Assembly (NCBI GenBank): GCA_018261935.1
Contig: JAGTRP010000009.1
Location: 62,001 to 126,000, forward strand
DNA from: Rhodocyclaceae bacterium
Lineage (GTDB): Bacteria; Pseudomonadota; Gammaproteobacteria; Burkholderiales; Rhodocyclaceae
Length of the DNA: 64,000 nucleotides
Reading direction: 5' to 3'
The stretch's first letter is position 1; each line of letters opens with the position of its first letter. Positions 45,752-54,035 of the stretch are shown here, one piece after another. A program made the translations under genes and the position numbers. The notes under the pieces were generated by a model. The model was not told the origin of the DNA, searched no databases, and saw nothing but the letters and a program-made list of their open reading frames with translations.

Positions 45752-46831
45752 TTACTCCGCCGCTTCCGCCACCCGCCGGGCGCGCACGCCGGCGGCCAGC
45801 TGCTCCAGGAGGGCGACGCTGTCGTCCCAGCCGATGCAGGCGTCGGTGATGCTCTTGCCGTATTCCAGGGGCTTGTCCGGGGAGAGGTCCTGGCGGCCTT
45901 CCACCAGGTGGGATTCGACCATGACGCCGACGATGCGGTCCTCGCCGGCGGCGAGCTGGGCGCAGACGTCCCGGCAGACTTCCATCTGCAGCTTGTACTG
46001 CTTGCGGCTGTTGCCGTGGGAGAAATCCACCATGAGGCGGCAGGCTAGGCCGGCGGCGGAGATTTCCTTGCAGGCGGCGTCCACCGAGGCGGCGTCGTAG
46101 TTGGGCTCCTTGCCGCCCCGCAGGATGACGTGGCAGTCCTCGTTGCCGACAGTGGAGACGATGGCGGTGTGGCCGGACTTGGTCACCGACAGGAAATGGT
46201 GGGGCGACTGGGCGGCCCGGATGGCGTCCACGGCAATGCGCATATTGCCGTCGGTGCCGTTCTTGAAGCCCACCGGGCAGGAAAGGCCGGAAGCCAGTTC
46301 GCGATGGACCTGGGATTCGGTGGTGCGGGCCCCGATGGCGCCCCAGGCGATGAGGTCGGCGGTGTATTGGGGGGTGATGGTGTCCAGGAACTCGGTGGCG
46401 CAGGGCAGATCGAGCTCATTGACTTCCAGCAGGATGCGGCGGGCCAGGCGCACCCCTTCGTTGATGCGGAAGCTGCCGTCCAGGCGCGGGTCGTTGATGA
46501 GGCCCTTCCAGCCCACGGTGGTGCGCGGCTTTTCGAAATAGACCCGCATCAGGACGAGGAGGTCATTGCGGTACTTCTCCGCCTCCTTGGCCAGCTTCCG
46601 GGCGTAATCCATGGCCAGTTCGTAATCATGGATGGAGCAGGGCCCGATCACCACCAGCAGGCGGTCGTCGGCGCCGTGGAGAATGCGGTGGATGATCTGG
46701 CGAGCGTTGTAGGTGGTCTGGGCGGCCCGATTGCTCACCGGATATTCGCGGAAGACGTGCGCCGGCGGCACCAGTTCCTTGATTTCCTTGATGCGGACGT
46801 CGTCGATGTTTGGTTTGGTATGGGGCATCAT
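45752..46831 (-). CDS. aroG: 3-deoxy-7-phosphoheptulonate synthase, class I (AroG-like)
   Basis: DAHP synthase (about 359 aa), the first step of the shikimate pathway, joining PEP and erythrose 4-phosphate. Conserved stretches: VIGPCSIHDYELAMDYARKL, MRVYFEKPRTTVGWKGLINDP, GARTTESQVHRELASGLSCPVGFKNGTDGN, and VDFSHGNSRKQY. These match the type I alpha, Phe-regulated-like enzymes; which amino acid inhibits this copy cannot be told from the sequence. ATGs at 46843, 46831 and 46828 are possible; 46831 has GGGA at a suitable distance. On this strand TACAAT (46873-46868) is a candidate -10 box. Confidence 0.94.
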   Translation of the reverse strand: MMPHTKPNIDDVRIKEIKELVPPAHVFREYPVSNRAAQTTYNARQIIHRILHGADDRLLVVIGPCSIHDYELAMDYARKLAKEAEKYRNDLLVLMRVYFEKPRTTVGWKGLINDPRLDGSFRINEGVRLARRILLEVNELDLPCATEFLDTITPQYTADLIAWGAIGARTTESQVHRELASGLSCPVGFKNGTDGNMRIAVDAIRAAQSPHHFLSVTKSGHTAIVSTVGNEDCHVILRGGKEPNYDAASVDAACKEISAAGLACRLMVDFSHGNSRKQYKLQMEVCRDVCAQLAAGEDRIVGVMVESHLVEGRQDLSPDKPLEYGKSITDACIGWDDSVALLEQLAAGVRARRVAEAAE

Positions 46832-46989
46832 GGCCAATCCCATTGAAAAAATGCTGGAAAACCCATCATTGTAGCGGAGCGGCAGGGCAGATCCCGTTCG
46901 CCATGCCGATTGGAAGGTACGCCGCCGGCGCGGGGGCCGGCAGGCGGGCCGCTACGCCGGAGCGCGGGCCCCGGCGGCGGCAGAGCCCC

Positions 46990-47631
46990 TTAGGGCATCT
47001 GGGTCAGATAGTTGGCGATGGCCGCCACATCCTCGTTCTTGAGGGGGGCGGTGGCGATGGCCATGAGCTCGTTATTGCGCACCCCGGTCTTGTCCCGGTA
47101 GCGGGTGATAGTGGTCTGCAGATAGGGAATCTTCTGTCCTGCCAGGCGCGGGATGGTCTCGTTGCCGTAGGCCTTTTCGCCGTGGCAGCGGGTGCACAGG
47201 CGGGTGAAGGTATCCCGACCGCGCAGAGCCAGGTTGGGATCGGCCCGGCCTGGAGCGACTTTCGACTCGGCGTAGTAAAGGGCGATCTGCATGCGCTCCT
47301 CGTCTTTGAGCACCTTGATCATGCCTTCCATGAACTGGTCCTTGCGCTCCCCGGCGCCGAACTTGCGGATCTGCTCGAGCAGATAGGAGGCATTCTGGCC
47401 CGCCAAGTTGGGGACTTCAGGCGCCTTGCTGTTGCCGCCCTCGCCGTGGCAGTTGGCACAGAAGAAACTGGCCTTGCGGCCGGCCTCCACCGCGGCCTTC
47501 AACGCCGCCGGATCGGCCATCACCGCCTTCAGCCGGTCTTGAATCTGGCCGGAACCCGTCGCCGGCGGTTGTGCCCAGGCGGGCTGGGACAACAGCACCA
47601 ACAGACAGAAGGCCCTCCACAGCGTTTGCAT
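46990..47631 (-). CDS. dihaem cytochrome c, c4-like
   Basis: A 213-aa periplasmic dihaem cytochrome. The signal peptide ends SQPAWAQ. Two haem sites are FCANCHGEGG (about residue 58) and LCTRCHGEKAYGN (about 146), each followed by a PNLAGQNASYLLEQIRKF or PRLAGQKIPYLQTTITRY segment, the hallmark of cytochrome c4 duplicated domains with distal Met ligands. Such proteins feed electrons to terminal oxidases or to denitrification enzymes. Confidence 0.93.
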   Translation of the reverse strand: MQTLWRAFCLLVLLSQPAWAQPPATGSGQIQDRLKAVMADPAALKAAVEAGRKASFFCANCHGEGGNSKAPEVPNLAGQNASYLLEQIRKFGAGERKDQFMEGMIKVLKDEERMQIALYYAESKVAPGRADPNLALRGRDTFTRLCTRCHGEKAYGNETIPRLAGQKIPYLQTTITRYRDKTGVRNNELMAIATAPLKNEDVAAIANYLTQMP

Positions 47632-47743
47632 ACCCCCCTCCAGTTTGCCTAAATCAAAAATCGCTAATAAGGGGCATGATACCGCACCCCAGTCCGGCGA
47701 ACAAAAATGCCGTTGGGGAATCCGGAGCGGCCCGGATTCCCGC

Positions 47744-49192
47744 TCAGCCGGTGCCGCCGACCGTCAGGCCGTCGATGCGCAGGGTCGGCTGGCCGACGCC
47801 TACCGGCACGCTCTGGCCGTCCTTGCCGCAGGTGCCCACGCCGGGATCGAGGCGCATGTCATTGCCGATCATGGAGACCTTGGTGAGGGCGTCGGGACCG
47901 TTGCCGATCAGGGTGGCGCCCTTGATGGGCCGGGTGACCTTACCGTCCTCGATGAGGTAGGCCTCGGACATGGAGAAGACGAACTTGCCGTTGGTGATAT
48001 CCACCTGGCCGCCACCGAAATTGGCGGCGTAGATGCCCTTCTTCACCGACTTGATGATTTCCTGGGGATCGTGCTGGCCGGCCAGCATGGTGGTGTTGGT
48101 CATGCGCGGCAGGGGCAGGTGGGCGAAGGATTCCCGCCGGCCGTTGCCGGTGGGAGAAACCCCCATGAGCCGGGCATTGAGGCTGTCCTGCATGTAGCCC
48201 TTCAGGATGCCGTCCTCGATCAGCACCGTGCGCTGGGTGGGATTGCCCTCGTCGTCGATGTTCAGCGACCCGCGGCGGCCGGCAATGGTGCCGTCGTCCA
48301 CCACGGTCACGCCGGGGGCCGCCACCCGCTGGCCGATGCGGCCGCTGAAGGTGGAGCTGCCCTTGCGGTTGAAGTCCCCCTCCAGGCCGTGGCCCACGGC
48401 CTCGTGCAGCAGAATGCCGGGCCAGCCGGGACCCAGCACGACGGTCATCTGGCCGGCCGGCGCGGGGCCGGCAGCCAGGTTGGTGACCGCCTGGTGCACC
48501 GCCTCCCGGGCGTAGCGCTCGAGGATCTCGTCGCTGAAATAGCCGTAGTCGGAACGCCCGCCGCCGCCGGCGCTGCCCTGCTCCCGGCGGCCGTTTTCCT
48601 CGACGATCACCGACAGGGAGCAGCGCACCAAGGGCCGCACGTCGGCGGCCAGGCGCCCGTCGGAGCCGGCCACCAGGACGACCTCGTACTCGCCGGCCAG
48701 GGAGGCCATGACCTGGACCACCCGCGGGTCGGCGGCCCGGGCGAAGCGCTCCAGGCGCTCCAGGAGGCTGACCTTGGCTTCCGGCGCCAGGGAAGCCAGG
48801 GGGTCATGGCTGCCATAGAGCTGCAGGGCCCTGCCCTGCCCCGCCCGCATGACCGGCAGGGAACCGCTCTGGCCGGCAGCGGCGATGGCCCGCACGGCGC
48901 CGGCCGCGTCGGTCAGGGCCCGGGCGCTGATGTCGTCGGAATAGGCAAAGGCGGTTTTCTCGCCACTGGAGGCCCGCACGCCGACGCCCTGGTCGATGGA
49001 GAAGCTGCCGGACTTGACGATGCCTTCGTCCAGGCTCCAGGCCTCGGAGCGGCAATACTGGAAGAAGAGATCGGCATAATCGACCCCGTGCCGGAGGATT
49101 TCCCCGAAGGTCTTCGACAGGTTGGCCTCGACCAGGTCGAAGGGTTTCAGGAGAAGGCGTTCGGCTTGCGCCAGGGCGCTGTTCTGTTTCAT
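47744..49192 (-). CDS. tldD: metalloprotease TldD
   Basis: TldD (482 aa) forms with TldE a zinc protease that degrades unfolded peptides and matures some peptide products. The zinc motif [12 protein letters not shown] (HExxxH) is near residue 259, followed by [29 protein letters not shown]. Length is standard. tldE (pmbA) is not in the window. It is the third gene of yhdP-nitrilase-tldD on this strand, an arrangement known from other proteobacteria. Confidence 0.96.
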   Translation of the reverse strand: MKQNSALAQAERLLLKPFDLVEANLSKTFGEILRHGVDYADLFFQYCRSEAWSLDEGIVKSGSFSIDQGVGVRASSGEKTAFAYSDDISARALTDAAGAVRAIAAAGQSGSLPVMRAGQGRALQLYGSHDPLASLAPEAKVSLLERLERFARAADPRVVQVMASLAGEYEVVLVAGSDGRLAADVRPLVRCSLSVIVEENGRREQGSAGGGGRSDYGYFSDEILERYAREAVHQAVTNLAAGPAPAGQMTVVLGPGWPGILLHEAVGHGLEGDFNRKGSSTFSGRIGQRVAAPGVTVVDDGTIAGRRGSLNIDDEGNPTQRTVLIEDGILKGYMQDSLNARLMGVSPTGNGRRESFAHLPLPRMTNTTMLAGQHDPQEIIKSVKKGIYAANFGGGQVDITNGKFVFSMSEAYLIEDGKVTRPIKGATLIGNGPDALTKVSMIGNDMRLDPGVGTCGKDGQSVPVGVGQPTLRIDGLTVGGTG

Positions 49193-49202
49193 TCAGACTC
49201 CA

Positions 49203-50021
49203 TCAGAGACGGCGGTGAGCGAGAGCCGGCAGGCTCTCGCGGATTTCGGCGATACGGCCGTGGTCGAGGTCGGCGATGACGACGCCCGGCCCCTTCAGCT
49301 TGCGATCCAGGATTTCGCCCCAGGGATCGATCACCATGCTGTTGCCGTGGGTCATGCGGCCATTGGGGTGGAGACCGCCTTGTCCGACCGCCAGCACATA
49401 GCATTGGTTCTCGATGGCCCGGGCCCGCAGCAGGATTTCCCAGTGGGCCCGGCCGGTGGTTTCGGTGAAGGCGGCCGGCACCAGGATGAGGTCGACCGGG
49501 GCGAGGGCCCGGTACAGCTCGGGGAAGCGCAGATCGTAGCAGATGGACAGGGCCACCCGGCCAAAGGGGGTATCCACCACCGCCGGCTGGCTGCCCGCCT
49601 CGATGAAGGCGGCCTCGTCGTAGCGCTCCTCGCCCTTCTGGAAGCCGAAGAGATGGATCTTGTCGTAGCGGGCGACGCAGTTCCCCTCCGGGTCGAAGGC
49701 CAGGCTCGAGTTGCGCATCTTGTCCGGGGCGCTCGCCTCCAGGGGAATGGAGCCGGCGAAAATCCAGATGCCATGGCGCCGGGCCGTGGCCGCCAGCCAG
49801 TCCTGCACCGGTCCGTGGCCGAAGGCCTCCCGGGCCCGCACCCGGTCGGCATCGGCAGCGCCGATGATGGGGAAGTACTCGGGCAGGACCACCAGCTGGG
49901 CGCCCTGGGCCACCGCCTCGTCCACCAGGCGGCCGGCGGCGGCCAGGTTGTCTTCCACACAGGGGCCGGACACCATCTGCAAGGCGGCGATGCGGCAATT
50001 CCGGGGGCTCGCTTGACTCAT
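49203..50021 (-). CDS. carbon-nitrogen hydrolase, Nit1-like amidase
   Basis: A 272-aa nitrilase-superfamily enzyme of the Nit/deaminated glutathione amidase group. The catalytic triad is present: Glu in LVVLPEYFPII (about residue 44), Lys in ARYDKIHLFGFQ (about 116), Cys in LSICYDLRFPELYR (about 153). Members clear deaminated glutathione, a metabolite-repair function; assigning it here is inference from family and from its usual place beside yhdP and tldD. It overlaps yhdP by 4 nt (ATGA). Confidence 0.9.
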   Translation of the reverse strand: MSQASPRNCRIAALQMVSGPCVEDNLAAAGRLVDEAVAQGAQLVVLPEYFPIIGAADADRVRAREAFGHGPVQDWLAATARRHGIWIFAGSIPLEASAPDKMRNSSLAFDPEGNCVARYDKIHLFGFQKGEERYDEAAFIEAGSQPAVVDTPFGRVALSICYDLRFPELYRALAPVDLILVPAAFTETTGRAHWEILLRARAIENQCYVLAVGQGGLHPNGRMTHGNSMVIDPWGEILDRKLKGPGVVIADLDHGRIAEIRESLPALAHRRL

Positions 50022-53000
50022 TTTTTTACCTCTTCGGATTTGGGCAAGGGGGCCGGGGCGGCGGTTTCCTGAACCGACTGGCCGACTTTCTCGGTTTTCG
50101 GATCGGTCCAGGAACCGGTGATGTGATACTGGAAGCTGAAAATCTTGTCGAGGGGATTCTGCAGGAGCTTGTTGGCCACGATCGCCGCCGCCCCCACCAC
50201 CGGATGGGCCATCAGCAAGGCCCCCGCCGAGAAGACGCTGCCCACTTCGGGCTGCACCGTCACCAGCATGTCCTGGGTTTCGTGCATCAGATCCGCCTGG
50301 CCGCTCATCAGAATGCGGGCCGCCGGGCCGTCGATCTTCAGGTTGTCCGCCGTGCGCATGATGCCGTTCTTGATGGTGACGTGGGCGTCGATGCTGTCGA
50401 AGGCGAAGCCCTCGCTGAAGATATCGCGAAAATCGAGGGTCATCCGCCGGGGCAGCGATTGCAGGGAAAGGAGCCCGAGGAGCTTGCCGATGCCGGGTTC
50501 CACCTTGGCGAACTGGCCCTTGCCGGCCGTCAGGACGAGGTCGCCGGACAGGGTCGGAAAATCAATGGAGGTCAGGGCTCCATCCCAGGCGATATCGCCG
50601 GCGAGCTTGGCAGTGCCCCGCTTCAGGGAATCCGGGTAGCCCAGGCGGTCGAGAAGCTTGCCGGCATCGTTGGCAACCAGCTCGAAATTGAGCCGGCTGC
50701 GATGGTTGCCGGCGCTGTCCCATTGCCCCTTGCCCTTCAGGTGGCCATCGGGATTATTGATGGCGACGCTGTCCAGGAGCCAGATGCCGGCATCGTTGTG
50801 GGCCTTCATTTCCACACGGCCCAGGCGCTTCTCGCCGATGGAGAAATCCGCCACCCGGATATCCATGCCGGGGAGGGAATCCAGCACTTCCCGGGCACCG
50901 GGCTCGACCTTCGCCTCGGCGGGAAAAGCCAGGCGCTTGAAGTCCGCCTGCACCCAGCCGCCGGCCGCTTCCCGCCAGAAGATGTCGCCGGCCGCCTCCC
51001 GGGAGGACAGGCCGATTTGCCAGCCCTCTTCCCGGGGCCGCAGGTTCAGTTCCACGTTGGTGTAGTCCCGGCTGATCAGGCGCATGGTCGGGGTCTTGAC
51101 GACGATCCGGCCGGCCAGGCCGGCCGCCGTCGCCCCGCCATGGTCGGCGCCGCCGCGCAGGGCCTGCCGCCAGAAATCGACGTCGAGGCGGGGCAGGCTG
51201 ACCTGCGCCAGCACGCCCTTCTCGGGCAGGTTGGGCACCGCTTCGCCCACTCCGACCGCCCCCCGCTCGAAGACCATGGCGCCGTCCCCATCCTGGCGGC
51301 GGACGAGGAGGGCTTCCGCCACTTTGCCCAGGGTCAGCCGGATCTGGTCCCGGGGGTGGCCGTCCCGGCGCAGGGTGTCCGGCAGGTTCTTCTTCTCGAA
51401 ACGCAGGGGCAGGACTGTCGCCGCGGTCTTGTTGAAGGGCTCCGGCAGGCTGGAGGAAATGCCGACCAGGTTGGATTCGACGACGAAGTCGGCCGTCTTC
51501 TTCCGCACCCGTACCTCGCCCTTCCAGGCGGTACTGCCGGAAACATGGTCGAGGAGCGCGTGGTCGAAGAAGCGCCGCGCTTCCCGCACGTTGGCGTTGC
51601 CGCCCATGACGACGGCGACCCGGTCGCCCTCGCTCCTGACCGAGAGCCGCATCGGCCCGCCCAGGAGCTGGGCGATGATTTCCGGCGCCACCAGGGTTTT
51701 CTCGGTGAATTTCAGGCGGCCGTTCACCTGGACCAGGGGGGGAAGCCCCGGCAGCACCATCACCTGGTTGTTCTGGAACTGGTACTCGCCCTGGATGCGG
51801 GTATCGGCCAGGTGCTGCAAGGGCATGTCGAGCCGCAAATCCAGGCGGCCGTAGCCGCTGGCCGCCATATCCTCGGTGAACCGTTCGATCGTGTCCCCCA
51901 CCGGACTCTGGTCGATGAAGCGCAGGAACTCCGCGGTGGGCCCGTCCACCTGGCCCTTCACCAGGAGCATGTTCTCCTTCGCGTCGAAATCCGGAATCTC
52001 CACCAGCACCGGCCCGATGCGGGTACCCAGGATGTTGCCCTGACGGGCCTCGACCCGCATGCCGACGCCGAAGCTCATGTCGCCGGCGATGCCATCGATG
52101 GCTGGCCAGCCGGGGGCGTAGTCGATCTTCACCCCCTGGGCCTTGGCGGTGACGCTGAACTGGCCCTTGCTCTTGTCGCGGAAAGGGAAATCCCGCAGGT
52201 TGCCCTTGAGGATGAGGCGGGCATCGCTGGCGGTGCCGGCGACGATGCCCCGGCGCAGCCAGTTGCGGGCATTGGCGCTGACCACGTTCGGCATATAGCG
52301 CCAGACGGCCCGGCCATCGGCCCGGCTGAGGCTGGCGGTGAGGTCGATCTCGCCGGGGCCGTCGCCGGCGTAGTGATAGAAGCCCTTGGCCGAGCCGGCG
52401 GCGTCGGTTCCGGCAAAATCCAGGCGGTCCAGTCGCACATCCACGGCCCGGCCGTCCACCTGCCACACCGCCTTGGCCTGCACCCCCCCCAGGGCCAGGT
52501 GGGGCTCCGGGAAGACGGCCGGCAGGTCGAGACCGGCATCCTTGGCGTCCAGCCTCAGGGTGCCGCCCTTCTCGGTGGCTTCCACCTCCCCGGCCAGCCC
52601 GCTGGCCCCGGGGAAGTTGCCCGCCGCCCTCATGCCGAAGCCGTCGAAGCGGGCCCGCACGGCATAGTGGTCGAGGTTGTCGGCCTTCGCTTCCCAGCTC
52701 GCCTTGAGGTCGGCGACGCGGCCGGAGGGCTGATGGGTGGCCAGCACCTGCCGGCTGCGCGCATCCAGGGGCAGGTAGTCGGCCAGGCGGCCGAGGGCAT
52801 CCAGGTCCAGCAGGGTGGCGGTGGCGTTGCCGCTCCAGTCGCCGGACTTGGCATCATGCCGCCAGCGCAGGCGGAAGTCGGTGGGGGTGATGCGGATGCC
52901 GCCCAGGGAAAGGAGTTCCACCTTGCTGCCGGCCAGGTCCCATTCCTCCGCCCGGTAACGGGCTTCCAGCCGGCCCCGCATGCTGGCGAGATCCAGCGCC

Positions 53001-53923
53001 GGCACGTTTTGGCCGAGTCGGATTCGCAGGTCCTCCAGGGCGACGTCGGTGGTGACGTGCCCCTGGCTCCCATCCCAATCGCCCCAGACCCGCAGGGCGC
53101 CGCGGCCCTGGGGGATGGGAATCGGGTAATCCACCCAGGCCCGCCAGCCGGCCAGGTCGGCGTAGTTCAGTTCCACGAAGAGGCGGCCGGAAAGCTGGTC
53201 GAGGGCCTCACCCAGGCTGCCGCGGAATTCCCCCCGCAGGTCGATGCGAGAGGCCAGCTGGGCGGGGGGCGCGGCGGAGAGGCCGAAGCGGTGGCGGCTG
53301 CCCCGGTTGTCGAGGCCGAATTGCAGGTCCTCCAGCACCAGGGGCGGCGCGCCGCGCTGGGCATCTTCCCAGACGATGATGGCGTCCCGCACCCGGATAT
53401 GGGGCTGGGCCAGGACCCACTCCGCCAGCCGGGGGTCGCTTCCCCCCCCGGTGTCGATGCCGGCGACGGAAATGCGGCCGGCGCTGTCGCGGCGCACGTT
53501 CAGGATCGGCCCCTCGATGGCCAGCAGTTCCAGGGTGGGTTCCAGGCGCCAGAGGGTCTGCCAGGAGAGGACGCTATCCACCCGGTCGAGGGCGAAGGCC
53601 TGCTGGCCCTGCCGATCCGACACCACCACGTCGGACAGGGTGAGATGGGGATTGAGGCCGTCCCAGCTGGCGCTGATGCTGCCGATGCGCACCGGCAGGC
53701 CCACGGCCTGGGTGACCGCCGCTTCGATGGTGGCCTGCTGCTGGCCGATGCCGGGCAGGACGGCATAGCGCAGGACCAGGATGAGGGCGGCAAAGGCGAA
53801 ATAGGCGGCCACCAGGGTCCAGCCCACCCCCGCCAGCAGTCGACGGATCGCCCTGCGAGCCAGGAGGGGCCGCAGCCAGGGCAAACGGTGATCGAGGAAG
53901 GAACGGAGGAGAGGCTTATCCAC
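50018..53923 (-). CDS. yhdP: YhdP family AsmA-like envelope protein
   Basis: A 1301-aa member of the YhdP/TIGR02099 group, large AsmA-like proteins thought to bridge inner and outer membranes and move phospholipids. One N-terminal transmembrane helix (LLAGVGWTLVAAYFAFAALILVLRYAVL) is followed by a very long beta-rich periplasmic region including AVGLPVRIGSISASWDGLNPHLTLSDV and RNWLRRGIVAGTASDARLILKGNL. The C-terminus has the AsmA-like end (LVTVQPEVGSVFSAGALLMAHPVVGAAAIVANKLLQNPL). Length is typical of the family. It diverges from glnE. Confidence 0.93.
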   Translation of the reverse strand: MDKPLLRSFLDHRLPWLRPLLARRAIRRLLAGVGWTLVAAYFAFAALILVLRYAVLPGIGQQQATIEAAVTQAVGLPVRIGSISASWDGLNPHLTLSDVVVSDRQGQQAFALDRVDSVLSWQTLWRLEPTLELLAIEGPILNVRRDSAGRISVAGIDTGGGSDPRLAEWVLAQPHIRVRDAIIVWEDAQRGAPPLVLEDLQFGLDNRGSRHRFGLSAAPPAQLASRIDLRGEFRGSLGEALDQLSGRLFVELNYADLAGWRAWVDYPIPIPQGRGALRVWGDWDGSQGHVTTDVALEDLRIRLGQNVPALDLASMRGRLEARYRAEEWDLAGSKVELLSLGGIRITPTDFRLRWRHDAKSGDWSGNATATLLDLDALGRLADYLPLDARSRQVLATHQPSGRVADLKASWEAKADNLDHYAVRARFDGFGMRAAGNFPGASGLAGEVEATEKGGTLRLDAKDAGLDLPAVFPEPHLALGGVQAKAVWQVDGRAVDVRLDRLDFAGTDAAGSAKGFYHYAGDGPGEIDLTASLSRADGRAVWRYMPNVVSANARNWLRRGIVAGTASDARLILKGNLRDFPFRDKSKGQFSVTAKAQGVKIDYAPGWPAIDGIAGDMSFGVGMRVEARQGNILGTRIGPVLVEIPDFDAKENMLLVKGQVDGPTAEFLRFIDQSPVGDTIERFTEDMAASGYGRLDLRLDMPLQHLADTRIQGEYQFQNNQVMVLPGLPPLVQVNGRLKFTEKTLVAPEIIAQLLGGPMRLSVRSEGDRVAVVMGGNANVREARRFFDHALLDHVSGSTAWKGEVRVRKKTADFVVESNLVGISSSLPEPFNKTAATVLPLRFEKKNLPDTLRRDGHPRDQIRLTLGKVAEALLVRRQDGDGAMVFERGAVGVGEAVPNLPEKGVLAQVSLPRLDVDFWRQALRGGADHGGATAAGLAGRIVVKTPTMRLISRDYTNVELNLRPREEGWQIGLSSREAAGDIFWREAAGGWVQADFKRLAFPAEAKVEPGAREVLDSLPGMDIRVADFSIGEKRLGRVEMKAHNDAGIWLLDSVAINNPDGHLKGKGQWDSAGNHRSRLNFELVANDAGKLLDRLGYPDSLKRGTAKLAGDIAWDGALTSIDFPTLSGDLVLTAGKGQFAKVEPGIGKLLGLLSLQSLPRRMTLDFRDIFSEGFAFDSIDAHVTIKNGIMRTADNLKIDGPAARILMSGQADLMHETQDMLVTVQPEVGSVFSAGALLMAHPVVGAAAIVANKLLQNPLDKIFSFQYHITGSWTDPKTEKVGQSVQETAAPAPLPKSEEVKK

Positions 53924-54035
53924 GCAGACAGCCGTTTTGCCAGAAGACGAGGGAGGTCACTACAATCCCTGGAGAATCAAAATGATCAAAACCGGGGATT
54001 CTATCCCTTTCGGCTTCCTTGGGATTTCAAAATCG